A stretch of 61,999 nt of DNA from Leptolyngbyaceae cyanobacterium CSU_1_4 (GTDB taxonomy: Bacteria > Cyanobacteriota > Cyanobacteriia > Elainellales > Elainellaceae): positions 1-61,999 of the forward strand of contig JAAUPA010000002.1 of the NCBI GenBank assembly GCA_012034615.1, in the 5' to 3' direction. The notes beneath the pieces were generated by a model. The model was not told the DNA's origin, made no database searches, and saw only the letters and a program-made list of their open reading frames with translations. This document shows, piece by piece, positions 37,030-48,271 of this stretch. The translations under genes were made by a program, and so were the position numbers. Position 1 is the first letter of the stretch; the number at the start of each line of letters is the position of its first letter.

Positions 37030-39216
37030 TTAACTGGCAGTAGAAGACCGACGACGACGGCGACGACGAGTATGATCAACTCCGTCTTCGGTAGCGCTAT
37101 CCTCAGTGCTATTGCCCTCAGTGCTATTGCCTGCGGTAGTATCGCGTTCAAGAGTACTCTCTATCAAGCTCTGGTCTTCGCCAATTTCTTGAAGATCAGG
37201 CTCAACAGACTTCACTAGAACTGGAGCCGTGTAAGAAGAGGGTACGTCAGGCTCTAAATAAAGAATAGGGTCAAGGCTGCGCTCCGTCTCGCCGACCTCG
37301 TCCATCTCATCGGCTTCATCTATTTCCTGAGCAGCTTCTGCCACAGTTAGCTTAGCAGGGGGCGGTAACGTCACAGAGGCTCCATTCGGCATCCGCGTCA
37401 CTTTGTCCCGGCAATGCTACAGCAACAATAATTGATTTTGGATCTTTGATCGGTTCGGTCGATAAAATCAGCGGTGAAATCCCATGAACGAGTAAACATC
37501 CTGCTCTTCCTCCGTCATCTCAACCGAAACGACCTGCGGAGGTTCAGCCGGAGGTCGCTCACGCCGCCCCGATCGCCCGTTCGCCACTTTCTCCGGTCGC
37601 GCTTCCCGATTAGAGTTGCGAGTCGGCAAAGGGGTGGGCGTAGGAGTTTCTTCGACTGCAATGTCCTGATCTAAGCGATCGCCCAAATCGTCGTTAGCAA
37701 CTTCTGCTGGCGCAATCCGACCGGCTGGATTCCTGGCAATCGGCTCTCCGACCCGCACTCGACCCCGCCGCCGCCGATTTTCGTTGCCTCTGCTGGGCGA
37801 GTAGCTAGGATGATTCGCCAAATCTAGCTCTTGCAAATCAGAGGAAGAATCTAGATCGAGGTCATCGCCGCCTGGTTTCTCCCAAACTTCTCGGCTCGGC
37901 TCCCGGGAGGGCAAACTGCGGGGTTCGGCGATCGCCGCCGCGCGGAAGGTTTCTAGAGGCTCTGCGGCAAAAGAATCCGCCTCACCCGGTAAATGAACCA
38001 AGTGCCCTAGCCCCCCGCAGGTCGTGCAAACTCGTCCAAATAGCTCGTAAATGTTTTGCCCTTGTCGCTTCCGAGTCAACTCGACCAGCCCCAGCTCAGA
38101 AAGTTGAGCAATTTGAGGTCTTGCCTTATCTGCCCGAAGCGACTTGTTAAATTGCTCCAACACTTGCAGCTTGTCCCGGTTGGCATCCATATCAATGAAA
38201 TCGACAATGATCACCCCTGCAATGTTGCGCAACCGGAGCTGTCGAGCAATTTCGGTTGCGGCTTCAGAGTTGGTCCAAAGCACCGTTTCACGGGCGGTTG
38301 CCGAACGGGTGAACGAGCCAGAGTTAACGTCAATCACGGTCAACGCTTCGGTGCGCTCAATCACAATGTAGCCCCCCGAAGGTAGGTCTACTCTGGGTTT
38401 CAGGGCTTCTCGAATGGCGGCATTTACTCGGAAATACTCTAGGATTGAAACGCGATCGCGGTGTTGATCAATCAACACATTCTGCGGAGTTTTGCCCCCG
38501 TTCCAACTGGTTAAGTACTGCTTGACGCGCTTCAGCCCCGTACTAGAGTCCACCACAATTCGGTTGACTTCACTGCCATAAACATCCCGCAGCACCCGCT
38601 GAATAAAGTCGTCATCTCGGTTCAGCAAGCTCGGGGGGCGAGTGGTTCCTGCCTCCTGTTGAACGGTTTCCCACTGTTTTTGCAGGGTTTCTAAATCTTC
38701 AATAATGGCTTCCTCCGGAACACCCTCTGCCTCCGTTCGCACCAGCAAGCCCATGCCCGCCGGTTTGACCAAAATTGCCAGCGCCCGCAAGCGGTTGCGC
38801 TCTGCCTCACTTCTGATCCGCCGAGACAAGTTGACCCCCCGACCATAGGGCATCAGAACGAGGTAGCGACCGGGCAGGCTGACGTTTCCGGTTAGCCGAG
38901 GACCTTTGTTTCCAGTCGGCTCCTTCATAATTTGAACCAACACCTTTTGCTGCGGAGCCAGCAGCTCAGTAATCGAGCCTGCGGATTTTCTCAGCTTTAA
39001 AGGGCCCAAATCTGTAACGTGAATGAATCCATTGCGCTCACTGTCACCAATATTAACGAAGGCGGCATCAATGCCAGGAAGCACATTCTCCACAATGCCC
39101 AGGTAAATATCTCCAACCTGATGACTGCCCTTGGCAACGATTAACTCTTGAATTTGATCTTCTGAAAAAACGGCGGCAATCCGATGCTGTTCGGCAATAA
39201 TAATTTGCTTTGACAT
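37030..39216 (-). CDS. rne: ribonuclease E/G with C-terminal Arg-rich tail; two compensating frameshifts near 37481 and 37407
   Basis: S1/RNase E ORF 37468-39216; other frame gives GISPLILSTEPIKDPKSIIVAVALPG; ORF 37030-37401 supplies the tail ending RRRRRRRSSTAS. Confidence 0.88.
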
Positions 39217-39447
39217 TCAAGTTCCTCAAAAACTGGCAGTCATGGAGGCAATGGCTTCACAAACGCCACCCACGCTGCAACTTAGTACGGGGTAATACGA
39301 AAAATTCTGACATGATGAGAAGGAAAGCAAATTAATGCCTGCCTTGAGTCAATTCTCAGGTAGGGGAAGCCCTTGAAAATGTAACGGAACAAACAGTTCC
39401 ACGACGATTGATCACGGCGATAGGACAGTTAGCAACTGAACTACCCG

Positions 39448-39478
39448 CTTTTTTGTAAATGATTGATCTACAAAAAAG
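39448..39478 (-). promoter_or_regulatory. hairpin in the long rne leader region
   Basis: CTTTTTTGTA / TACAAAAAAG perfect 10-bp stem, 11-nt loop, about 230 nt upstream of rne. Confidence 0.35.
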
Positions 39479-39681
39479 GACACCCAGCGATCGAATTGAA
39501 ATCAAAGGCTTGGCGGAAGTGAACTGTGCTCAAGATGCAATGCCGAAGACCACTGGCAGCAACCTGAACCTTTCGCTCACATTCAGCTTCTCTTGCAAAG
39601 CATTATAACGCAGAGACACTCTTACGCTATCAATGAGATAAAACATTTTAATAAGAAATCTCTAGAAATCTTAAAAATGTC

Positions 39682-42348
39682 TCAAATTTTACCCAAGAGT
39701 AGCTGCCGACGATGGGCATGAACTAAGTGAACTTCTTGCTGAGAAACTTGCTCTAACAGGTAAATGACATGCTCAGGACGTAACAAAGTCCCATCGTTTT
39801 GGCAACTGCCAACATAGCAAAGGGTTGCCCAAGCCTCGGAGGAGACCGGGACGAACTTAGGAAGTTCGATGTGGGGAGGCAGAAGCTCTAGGGCAAACAG
39901 GCGATCGCACAAATTGACCTGCTTAACCTGACCTGACTTGGTAGTTTGCTCCATTGTAATCTGCTCTGCCGCCAAAATTGCATCGACCCAAGTTTGCCAA
40001 GGCGCGGCTTCCGAAGAACTCACCGTAATCCAATACTCAGCCTTTTCTAGAAGCTGCGTTGCAGAAGGCGACTTAGGCGCAACTTCTTCAGCTTGATAGA
40101 TGGGCATGTCGGGGGGAAGTTGCGCTGCCAACCTGGCTTGAAACTCGTCTACAGAAATTGAGTCAGTCAGATCAAAATCGATGATTTCCCCTGAACTGGT
40201 CGTGCCTAAGGAGAGGGCATTCGCCAACGCAAACTTAGGACTGGGATGAAATCCACCCGAAAAACTAATCGGCAGCGCGGCTCGTCGTAATGCCCGATCA
40301 AACAAACGAACCAGGTCAAGATGGCTGGTCAGGGCCATGTTGCCCAACTTGCCAAACCAAATTCTGATCCGCTGGACTCGCTCCACATTCGGCACAAACT
40401 GCCCAGTAAATTTGGGAATGGGCAGGGGCGGCACTACGACGTTATGACCAAAGTCTGTGCCGCACACGCCGCAATGGGAGCAACCATCAAACGAACAGTC
40501 AGGAACGATCGCTGCCTCAAGTGCCCTCTGCAAGTCAGTTTTCAGCCATTCCTTTTCAATTCCGGTATCAATATGATCCCAGGGTAAAGGCGCATCATAG
40601 GAGGGCACTACAGCCCCCTCATCCGCCGTCTCGTCTTCTGCCTGTTCTTGAAAAATATTCCACTCGCCCTTCTCGACCTGTCGATACTTCCACGTCAAGT
40701 TAGATTCGGCGATCGCCTCTGTCCACGCCAAATATGCCCGCTCAAGGCTTTCCCACCAAGCATCCATGCCCGCCCCCAACTCCCAGGCGCGACGAATCAC
40801 TGGAGCCAAACGGCGATCGCCCCGCCCGACAAAATCCTCCATTGCCGAAATTCGTACATCGGTAAAGTTGACCTTCAACCCTCGAATCGTATGGAACTCC
40901 TCCCGCAGCAACCGTTGTTTCCGCTTAAACTCGCTCTTAGACACCGAATGCCATTGAAACGGAGTGTGCGGCTTTGGCGTAAAGTTAGAAATTGTGACAT
41001 TAAAACTCAGTCGCTTACGTCCTCGGCTGCCGCACTCCTGCTGAAGCCATCGCATCGTTTCAGCAATTCCCAACACATCCTCATCGGTTTCACCCGGCAG
41101 CCCAATCATAAAATAAAGCTTAACCTTGTCCCAGCCTTGTTCAAAGGCTGTTTTAACCCCCCGCAGGAGTTCTTCATTGTTCAGCCCTTTATTAATAACG
41201 TCTCGCATCCGCTGGGTTCCCGCTTCTGGGGCAAAGGTCAGCCCGCCTTGCCGGGTGCCGCCCAAAATGTTGGCAATATTTTCGTCGAAGCGATCGACCC
41301 GCTGACTGGGCAAAGAAAGGGAAATATTGTCGTCCTTGAGGCGATTTTTGATCTCTACGCCCACTGCTGGCAAGGCCAGATAATCTGAACAGCTCAAAGA
41401 AAGTAAAGAAAACTCGTTGTAGCCTGTTGCTCGCATTCCTTGCTCGATCGCCTCTACCACTTGCGCAGGTTCTACATCCCGCGCAGGGCGAGTCAACATT
41501 CCGGGCTGACAAAAGCGACAGCCTCTGGTGCAGCCGCGCCGAATTTCAATGGTTAGGCGATCGTGCACGGTCTCGACATAAGGTACTAAACCAATAGAGT
41601 ATGCCGGGATAGGCGTTGCCACCCGCCGCAATATCCGCTCAGGCACATCTGCTCGATTCGGCACCACTGAGCCATCTGCCGCCATGTCATAAAACCGAGG
41701 CACGTATACACCAGGAACCAGGGCTAAATCCAGCAGCAGTTCTTCCCGGCTCAAGCCTGCTAGCTTTCCTTGCTCCAAAATTAGACCAATTTCAGGAAGC
41801 AATTCTTCGCCATCGCCCAGCGCCACAAAGTCCAAAAAGTCGGCGTAGGGCTCTGGGTTGGAGGTGGCAGTCTGTCCGCCTGCAAAGATGAGGGGGTAAC
41901 TGCCTTGCTCAACATTCCACACCCCGATCGCATCGCGCTCTTTCCAGGTTAGAGGAATGCCTGCCAAGTCCAGCATTTCTAGAATGTTGGTGGCTCCTAG
42001 CTCGTAGCTGAGGCTAAAGCCCAAAATATCGAAGTCGGTGAGCGATCGCTTAGACTCCACGGCAAACAACGGCGTTTGGGTGGCGCGGAGTTGCTGAGAC
42101 AAATCAGCAGCCGGAAGATAGGCGCGATCGCACGACTGCCTAGGTTGAACATTCAAAATGCTATAAAGAATGATATGCCCTAGGTTAGAAGCTCCGACTT
42201 CATACATTTCGGGATAAGTCAAAACCCAGTGAACCCTTGCCGTTTCCCACGCCTTATGCACTGCCCCCAACTCATTACCCAAATAACGAGCAGGTCGAGA
42301 AATTTCTGGAGTTAATAGCTGGTCAACGGCAACTGCCACGATAATCAC
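39682..42348 (-). CDS. TIGR03960-type B12-binding radical SAM protein with C-terminal DUF2344-like domain
   Basis: EIRRGCTRGCRFCQPGM cluster motif, LGATNILEMLDLAGI, C-terminal RIRIWFGKLGNMALTSHLDLVRLFDRALRRA. Confidence 0.9.
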   Translation of the reverse strand: MIIVAVAVDQLLTPEISRPARYLGNELGAVHKAWETARVHWVLTYPEMYEVGASNLGHIILYSILNVQPRQSCDRAYLPAADLSQQLRATQTPLFAVESKRSLTDFDILGFSLSYELGATNILEMLDLAGIPLTWKERDAIGVWNVEQGSYPLIFAGGQTATSNPEPYADFLDFVALGDGEELLPEIGLILEQGKLAGLSREELLLDLALVPGVYVPRFYDMAADGSVVPNRADVPERILRRVATPIPAYSIGLVPYVETVHDRLTIEIRRGCTRGCRFCQPGMLTRPARDVEPAQVVEAIEQGMRATGYNEFSLLSLSCSDYLALPAVGVEIKNRLKDDNISLSLPSQRVDRFDENIANILGGTRQGGLTFAPEAGTQRMRDVINKGLNNEELLRGVKTAFEQGWDKVKLYFMIGLPGETDEDVLGIAETMRWLQQECGSRGRKRLSFNVTISNFTPKPHTPFQWHSVSKSEFKRKQRLLREEFHTIRGLKVNFTDVRISAMEDFVGRGDRRLAPVIRRAWELGAGMDAWWESLERAYLAWTEAIAESNLTWKYRQVEKGEWNIFQEQAEDETADEGAVVPSYDAPLPWDHIDTGIEKEWLKTDLQRALEAAIVPDCSFDGCSHCGVCGTDFGHNVVVPPLPIPKFTGQFVPNVERVQRIRIWFGKLGNMALTSHLDLVRLFDRALRRAALPISFSGGFHPSPKFALANALSLGTTSSGEIIDFDLTDSISVDEFQARLAAQLPPDMPIYQAEEVAPKSPSATQLLEKAEYWITVSSSEAAPWQTWVDAILAAEQITMEQTTKSGQVKQVNLCDRLFALELLPPHIELPKFVPVSSEAWATLCYVGSCQNDGTLLRPEHVIYLLEQVSQQEVHLVHAHRRQLLLGKI

Positions 42349-42461
42349 GCTCTCAACGGACGGGTTTCAATAGTCCACTATAGTCAAGAACGGCACGATT
42401 AACAGCGCAACCCCAGTTCATTCAACCCACCCATTTAGCCCACAAGCAGCACCAACACTTC

Positions 42462-42812
42462 CTACGCAGCCACCCAGCCTAGTTCTGGGAAAGGTTGACC
42501 CTGCGAAATCTCAAACACGCGATCGAGCTGCGTTAACTCAAAAATGATACGAACCGAAGGAGAAACTCCAAATAACCCAAACCGCTTGTTTAAGTGCTGA
42601 GCCAGAGTGAGGGTCGAGACCAATATCATTAATCCGGCGCTATCCAGCGCCACAATTTGGCTCATATCTACCATCACCGAAGAGTTCTCTGGAGCAGAAA
42701 TCATATCTGATAAATGTTGCCCTATCTCGGCTGCATTATCTGCGTTAATGTCTCCCTGAATCTTGACAATTTTCGTTTTGGTAGGGGTGAGGACGCTTGG
42801 TATTGTTAGCAT
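42462..42812 (-). CDS. STAS domain anti-sigma factor antagonist
   Basis: VMVDMSQIVALDSAGLMILVSTL. Confidence 0.88.
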   Translation of the reverse strand: MLTIPSVLTPTKTKIVKIQGDINADNAAEIGQHLSDMISAPENSSVMVDMSQIVALDSAGLMILVSTLTLAQHLNKRFGLFGVSPSVRIIFELTQLDRVFEISQGQPFPELGWVAA

Positions 42813-43511
42813 AGTTTGGCTCTGATATGAAGGGGTAACGAAAGGTCAGGAACGATTTCCGAAATGATGGATGAATGTAAATGAACATAACCTTGTAACT
42901 TTGAAAGAGACTAGGAAGATAAAGCCACTTTGCACAATCTTCACTAACCAAATTCCTTCAATTGAAGTTTTGAGCAAATGTTTTTGTTATCTAGTATTTG
43001 ACGATACATTTCGCTCTGATCATCACCCGTTTGGTTTTGGTTTAAATCTTTAGTGCAATACATTGGATAGAAAGATAGATCGGGAAAACTTAAGTTAATT
43101 ACCGATGAAAGTTCGATAAAAATAACTTTTCTAAGGCAACATTAACGTTATCAATGCAGATAAAAAGTATACAGACATACGGGTATGCAAAATCTGACCT
43201 AGGACTCAAGGCAGGAATGCGCTAAATTTGTACGCCAAATTAATCTGAAGCAAATTGATTAGCAGCGCCAGGATGCTTAGTGATAGCGCCGAGCTAGGAA
43301 TTTTGAAGAAATCTCTTGACCGAGTGCCTAATTTGAACGATGGAGTTGAAGTCTTCAGTAAGAGATGATTTAGGTTGCAAGCTCAGTGATCGTCGTCATT
43401 CAAAAGTAGTGTTTTCGATCCTATCGGCTCTCCTCTATCTAGTGGAAGATTTAGCCCAAAGAGAGTGTACCGAACCGGTGTGGTCATGCTAATGGTAATG
43501 CTATATCTGTT

Positions 43512-43706
43512 ATGAAAACTACTGACATGATCCGAAAATTAGTGGCAAGAGCGCTATCGATTAAGCAGCTTACTCCTGATATTGAGAATGAAATTAACTA
43601 CGAGTTGACTCGTTTAGGTCATATTTCAGATGTAGATTATGAGGCATTAGAGTTGCTAATGTCAGAAATGGATGCGGGACGAATTCAGCTAGTTTCTAAC
43701 CTATAA
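43512..43706 (+). CDS. small conserved hypothetical protein
   Basis: 64 aa ORF, acidic C-terminal half. Confidence 0.55.
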   Translation: MKTTDMIRKLVARALSIKQLTPDIENEINYELTRLGHISDVDYEALELLMSEMDAGRIQLVSNL

Positions 43707-43728
43707 TTCTGGATTTTTTGAAAAGATA

Positions 43729-44144
43729 TCATTGAGAACAATTTTCTAAATGATTTTGCCAAACTTGGTGAACAAAGTGGTGAAGGAGTGCTGAAGAAAG
43801 CTCTTTATTCTCGATCGCTTGTTCTGTAGCCTCGTGATGTTTGGGTGCATTCAATTGGTGATGACTGGAATAGCGTCTAGGTCTAGGGCGATGTGGAACA
43901 AAGATAGGGGTAGGAGCAAGTCTGAGCTTTGACGTAAATCATGCAGAATTAAGGGTTTATAGAGATTAACGTCTATTTCATCTGGTTGATCTGGTAGTTG
44001 GATCAAGGCTAGGGGTCTTGCCCAACAAAGCTGTCGAGATGGAATGATCTGAATGGTTTCGGCATAAAGACGGGTTGCTTCATATGGGAGGTAGATGATT
44101 TGTCCATCCTGGAATGTGGGCAGGGGAGCCGTCAGTGAAGGCAT
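43729..44144 (-). CDS. hypothetical protein, frameshifted near 43855
   Basis: ORF 43851-44144 continues in another frame as LNAPKHHEATEQAIENKELSSALLHHFVHQVWQNHLENCSQ* to 43729. Confidence 0.6.
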
Positions 44145-44201
44145 GGCTGAAAAGATTTCAATTGAAGGGGTATAGAAATACTCTATCCTTTTGAACAGGT
44201 C

Positions 44202-45167
44202 ATGATGGAGTGTGATTGGATGCTAGAGCTTTATCCCGCGATCGCCCCTTACAATTCTGGAACGCTAAAAGTTTCTGATCTTCATACCCTTTACTTTGAA
44301 CAGGTCGGAAACCCCAGTGGCAAGCCCGTTGTTTTTCTCCATGGCGGTCCGGGGGGCGGCATTGACCCGATTTATCGGCAATATTTTGATCCACAACAAT
44401 GGCGAATTATTCTGTTTGACCAACGCGGCTGTGGTCGTAGCACTCCTCACGCCGAGCTAGAAGAGAATACTACCTGGGATTTGGTTGGCGATATTGAGAA
44501 GCTGCGCCGATCGTTAAACATTGAGCAATGGGTTGTCTTTGGCGGCAGTTGGGGCAGCACGCTGGCGTTGGCATACAGCCAAACCCATCCTGAGTCTTGC
44601 AAAGGTTTAATTCTGCGAGGGATTTTCTTGCTTCGGCAAAAGGAGTTGCATTGGTTTTATCAAGAAGGAACAAGCTATATTTTTCCAGAGGCTTGGGAAG
44701 ATTACTTAAAGCCTATTCCCTCTGAAGAGCGCCATCATTTGATCGGTGCTTATTACCGAAGGTTGACCAGTGCTGATGCGAGTGTTCGTTTAGAAGCGGC
44801 AAAAGCTTGGTCTATTTGGGAGGCAAGCACCAGCAAGTTGTTGTTTGATCCTAATTTGCGACAGAAATTTGGCGAGAGTCAGTTTGCTGAGGCGTTTGCT
44901 CGCATTGAGTGCCACTACTTTGTGAATCAAGGTTTTTTAGAGACCGAAGAGCAGTTGCTGAAGGGGTGCGATCGCATTCGTCATATTCCCACCGTGATGA
45001 TTCAAGGTCGCTACGATGTGGTTTGCCCCATGGTTTCTGCCTGGGACTTGCATCAAGCCTTGCCCGAAGCCGAGTTTATTGTTGTTCCTGATGCCGGACA
45101 CTCTATGACTGAGCCCGGAATTCGGAGTGCCTTGATTGAAGCAAGCGATCGCTTTGCCACCCTTTAG
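44202..45167 (+). CDS. pip: proline iminopeptidase
   Basis: VVFLHGGPGGGIDPIYRQYFDPQQWRIILFDQRGCGRSTPHAELEENTTWDLV, GGSWGSTLALAYSQTHP. Confidence 0.93.
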   Translation: MMECDWMLELYPAIAPYNSGTLKVSDLHTLYFEQVGNPSGKPVVFLHGGPGGGIDPIYRQYFDPQQWRIILFDQRGCGRSTPHAELEENTTWDLVGDIEKLRRSLNIEQWVVFGGSWGSTLALAYSQTHPESCKGLILRGIFLLRQKELHWFYQEGTSYIFPEAWEDYLKPIPSEERHHLIGAYYRRLTSADASVRLEAAKAWSIWEASTSKLLFDPNLRQKFGESQFAEAFARIECHYFVNQGFLETEEQLLKGCDRIRHIPTVMIQGRYDVVCPMVSAWDLHQALPEAEFIVVPDAGHSMTEPGIRSALIEASDRFATL

Positions 45168-45192
45168 CCCCTGACTCAGCCTAGGATTAACA

Positions 45193-46156
45193 TTAGCTCA
45201 TGGCTAACATTCGCTGAATCGGTCGTAGTGCCGCATCCTGAATCTCTTCGGGTAAGGTGATTTCAGGAGTTTTTGTTTTTCATTGCCCAGTAAAGTTTCT
45301 CTAAGGTATTCAGCCGCATATGAGGACATTCGTTGCAAGGGCAATCATTCATTGGCGGGGCGGGGATAAAAAGTTTGTTGGGGGCTTGCTTCTGCATTTG
45401 ATGAATGATGCCGGGTTCGGTGGCAACAATGAAAGACGATCGCGAGCTGCGTTGGCTGTAGTTTAACAGCGCAGTTGTAGAGCCAATGTAGTTCGCATGA
45501 CGCAGCACGGACGGTTCGCACTCCGGGTGGGCAATGATTTCGGCTTCAGGATGGGCGATCTGCAATTGCACCAGCTTCTTCTCGGAAAAGGTTTCGTGCA
45601 CAATGCAGCTTCCTTGCCACAGCACCATATCTCGCCCGGTTTGCTCCATGACGTAGCGTCCTAAGTTGCGATCGGGGGCAAAAATGATGGGCTGATCGGC
45701 AGGAATTTGGCGAACAATATTAACAGCATTGGAACTGGTGCAAATAATATCGCTCATTGCCTTAATTTCGGCGGTGCAGTTGATGTAGGAAATGACCTTG
45801 TGATTGGGGTGAGCTGCCTTGAATTGGGCAAAGGCTGCGGGTGGGCAGCTATCGGCTAAGGAGCAGCCTGCGTTAAGGTCGGGCAGTAAGACAAGCTTGT
45901 GGGGATTGAGAATTTTGGCGGTTTCTGCCATAAAGTGAACTCCAGCAAACACAATCACTTCGGCTTCGGTGCTGGCTGCTTGCTGCGAAAGCCCTAGGGA
46001 ATCGCCAATGTAATCGGCAATGTCTTGGATGTCTGGATCTTGGTAGTAGTGCGCCAAAACGACTGCGTTAAGTTCGCGCTTTAACTCGGCGATCGCCGTA
46101 AACAAATCAGGGGGTAGAGCAGCAGAATTTTGGTGAGAGAAGGTGGTTGCAAACAC
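45193..46156 (-). CDS. nadA: quinolinate synthase A, frameshifted at 45270-45274
   Basis: [48 protein letters not shown]; removing one base restores [25 protein letters not shown]. Confidence 0.93.
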
Positions 46157-46276
46157 GTTTTTAGGGAGGTTTTGGTAAATAGTTGGAGCTTGACAACGGC
46201 TGCCTGAGGCTTTTAATTCTTGTATTATAGTTATTTTTACTAAAAATGTCTCTAAGCAAACTGGTGAATTTTCTAA

Positions 46277-46999
46277 CTAAAGCTTTAAGTCGGCTAAGCC
46301 TCGATAACACAGACCTTCCAGAGTGACCTCGAAGCGACAAGGCAGGACTTCTAAGCCCTGGGCGATCGCCTCTCGCAAGAGCTTGCCATAAATCGGATCA
46401 GCCCGATCTCCAGGAGCAAACTGGGTACAATCTCCCCGATTGATCAAGTAGAGCATGACCGATCGCGATCGGGGGAGCAATGCCATCAGCTCTCGTAAGT
46501 GCTTTTGTCCGCGCGTGGTCACACAATCGGGAAACAAGGCGAGGCGACCCTCCGTCCAAGTGGTATTTTTGACTTCTATATAGAGCGATCGCCCCTCATC
46601 GCCCGTCAGCAAAAAGTCTATCCGGCTCTTGCGATCCACTCCATAAGGAACCTCCCCTTGAATGTGTTGATAATCCCCCAACTCTGGAAAAAGATGTGCC
46701 TCTAAAGCCGCTTTAATCACCCGATTCGGCAACGCCGTGTTCACCCCCACCCAAGTTGGCTGTACATCATTCACCTCAATCAGTTCCCAGGTGTAAGGCA
46801 ATTTTCGCGTCGGGCTATTGCTGAGGGAAACCTGAACTCGGTTGCCCGGAATGCAGATTCCGGTCATGGGACCAGTGTTAGGACAATGGGCAGTTATCGT
46901 TTCGCCAGAATCTAGCTCAATGTCGGCAAAAAATCGCTTGTAGCGTTGAAGCAGAATGCCGGGATAAAGGGGAGGGTAAGGATAAATCCAATCAGACAT
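46277..46999 (-). CDS. sfsA: DNA/RNA nuclease SfsA
   Basis: RYKRFFADIELDSGETITAHCPNTGPM, DFLLTGDEGRSLYIEVKNTTW. Confidence 0.93.
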   Translation of the reverse strand: MSDWIYPYPPLYPGILLQRYKRFFADIELDSGETITAHCPNTGPMTGICIPGNRVQVSLSNSPTRKLPYTWELIEVNDVQPTWVGVNTALPNRVIKAALEAHLFPELGDYQHIQGEVPYGVDRKSRIDFLLTGDEGRSLYIEVKNTTWTEGRLALFPDCVTTRGQKHLRELMALLPRSRSVMLYLINRGDCTQFAPGDRADPIYGKLLREAIAQGLEVLPCRFEVTLEGLCYRGLADLKL

Positions 47000-47009
47000 G
47001 GGGAGTGTT

Positions 47010-48008
47010 TTACAGAAGGGCGGCTGGCTGACGACCGAGCGCTAGGCGAACAGTAGAGAGAGCCAGAATGAGCAAAAACATGGCGAGTCCAATCGTACAG
47101 GCATAGCTGATTTCTAAATCTTGGAAGGCTCGCTCATACACGTAATACACCAATGTTTTAGAACTGCTTCGAGGCCCTCCCTGAGTCATAACATAAACTT
47201 CTTCAAACACCTTGGTTGCCGAAATTGCAGAAATAACGGCGACCAAAAAAAGATAGGGACCCATGAGGGGAAGCGTAATATCCCAGTGCTTACGCCAACC
47301 GTCAGACCCATCGATCGCCGCCGCCTCGTATAAATCAGCCGGAATCGATTGCAGCCCAGCTAAATAAATCACCATGTAGTAGCCCAGCCCTTTCCAAATC
47401 GTGACCACCATCACGCTAAACAGCGCAAACTTGGGGCTAGTGAGCCAAGGCAGCCCTTCTCTAGAAAGACGCAGCCAGATTAAAAGCTGATTAAACAAAC
47501 CTGTCTCGGCGTATAACCATCTCCAAGCAATGCCCGCCACCACCATCGAAATCACAACTGGCGTGTAATAAGCCGCCCGAAACCAGCGCACCCCCGGAAC
47601 ACTGCGATTGACCAGAATTGCTAGCCCTAAGGGTGCCAGCACCAAAATCGGGACTACGCCCATGAGGTAGGCGATCGTATTTCTCAAGGTTTTCCAAAAA
47701 ACCTGATCGTTCAATAACCGCTGAAAATTGCCTAGCCCAATCCACTGCGGCGGCTGGGTAATGTCATACTCATAGCGAGTAAAGCTGAGTAGAAAAGCTT
47801 GGGCAGCGGGATAGAATACCGTTAGCCCCAAAACTAAGAGGGCAGGCAGCAGAAACAAGTACGGTGTGGACTGTTGACGGAGAGCATTCCAACTTTTCGA
47901 CATCATGTTTGATTGAATGCTGAACTGCCAAGAACGACAGGGAAAACCTATCGTAGGGGAAAGTCTATCGTAAATGTAGTCCTGAACTTGCACAAATTTG
48001 ATCCTCAC
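47010..48008 (-). CDS. carbohydrate ABC transporter permease (MalF-like)
   Basis: Six TM; EAAAIDGSDGWRKHWDITLPLMGP EAA motif; start probably internal (MSKSWNALRQ). Confidence 0.88.
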   Translation of the reverse strand: MRIKFVQVQDYIYDRLSPTIGFPCRSWQFSIQSNMMSKSWNALRQQSTPYLFLLPALLVLGLTVFYPAAQAFLLSFTRYEYDITQPPQWIGLGNFQRLLNDQVFWKTLRNTIAYLMGVVPILVLAPLGLAILVNRSVPGVRWFRAAYYTPVVISMVVAGIAWRWLYAETGLFNQLLIWLRLSREGLPWLTSPKFALFSVMVVTIWKGLGYYMVIYLAGLQSIPADLYEAAAIDGSDGWRKHWDITLPLMGPYLFLVAVISAISATKVFEEVYVMTQGGPRSSSKTLVYYVYERAFQDLEISYACTIGLAMFLLILALSTVRLALGRQPAALL

Positions 48009-48066
48009 CCCACAATGGGGGAACGTTTAACTACCCAGCGCTCCGAGCGCAACGGAGGAGAGTGAT

Positions 48067-48162
48067 ATGGAACTTAGCGAATTATTCACGCTCATATTGA
48101 TGCTTAGCCCCGGTTTGTTGCTGTCTGTGATTGTCATGGCGGTGTTTGCCGCAGGCGGTTAA
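48067..48162 (+). CDS. 31-aa single-TM microprotein
   Basis: MELSELFTLILMLSPGLLLSVIVMAVFAAGG*, preceded by GGAGGAG about 7 nt upstream; below the ORF-track length cutoff. Confidence 0.5.
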   Translation: MELSELFTLILMLSPGLLLSVIVMAVFAAGG

Positions 48163-48271
48163 CCTCAGCGAATCGGTTGATATTGAAGATGGTGGGTGCA
48201 GACAAGATTTCTGGTTTTAACTGGTTTTGAAAGGAGTGTAGAATCTAGGTTTGGCGCTTTAAGCGCTAGCT

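Noticed and set aside
36864-37151. Hydrophobic 95-aa minus-strand ORF beside rnhB
   Set aside because: Out-of-frame reading of the rne C-terminal region and the gap; the rne frame explains the sequence better.
40648-41388. 246-aa plus-strand ORF opposite the B12 radical SAM gene
   Set aside because: Fully antisense to a convincing 888-aa conserved CDS; composition looks like a shadow ORF.
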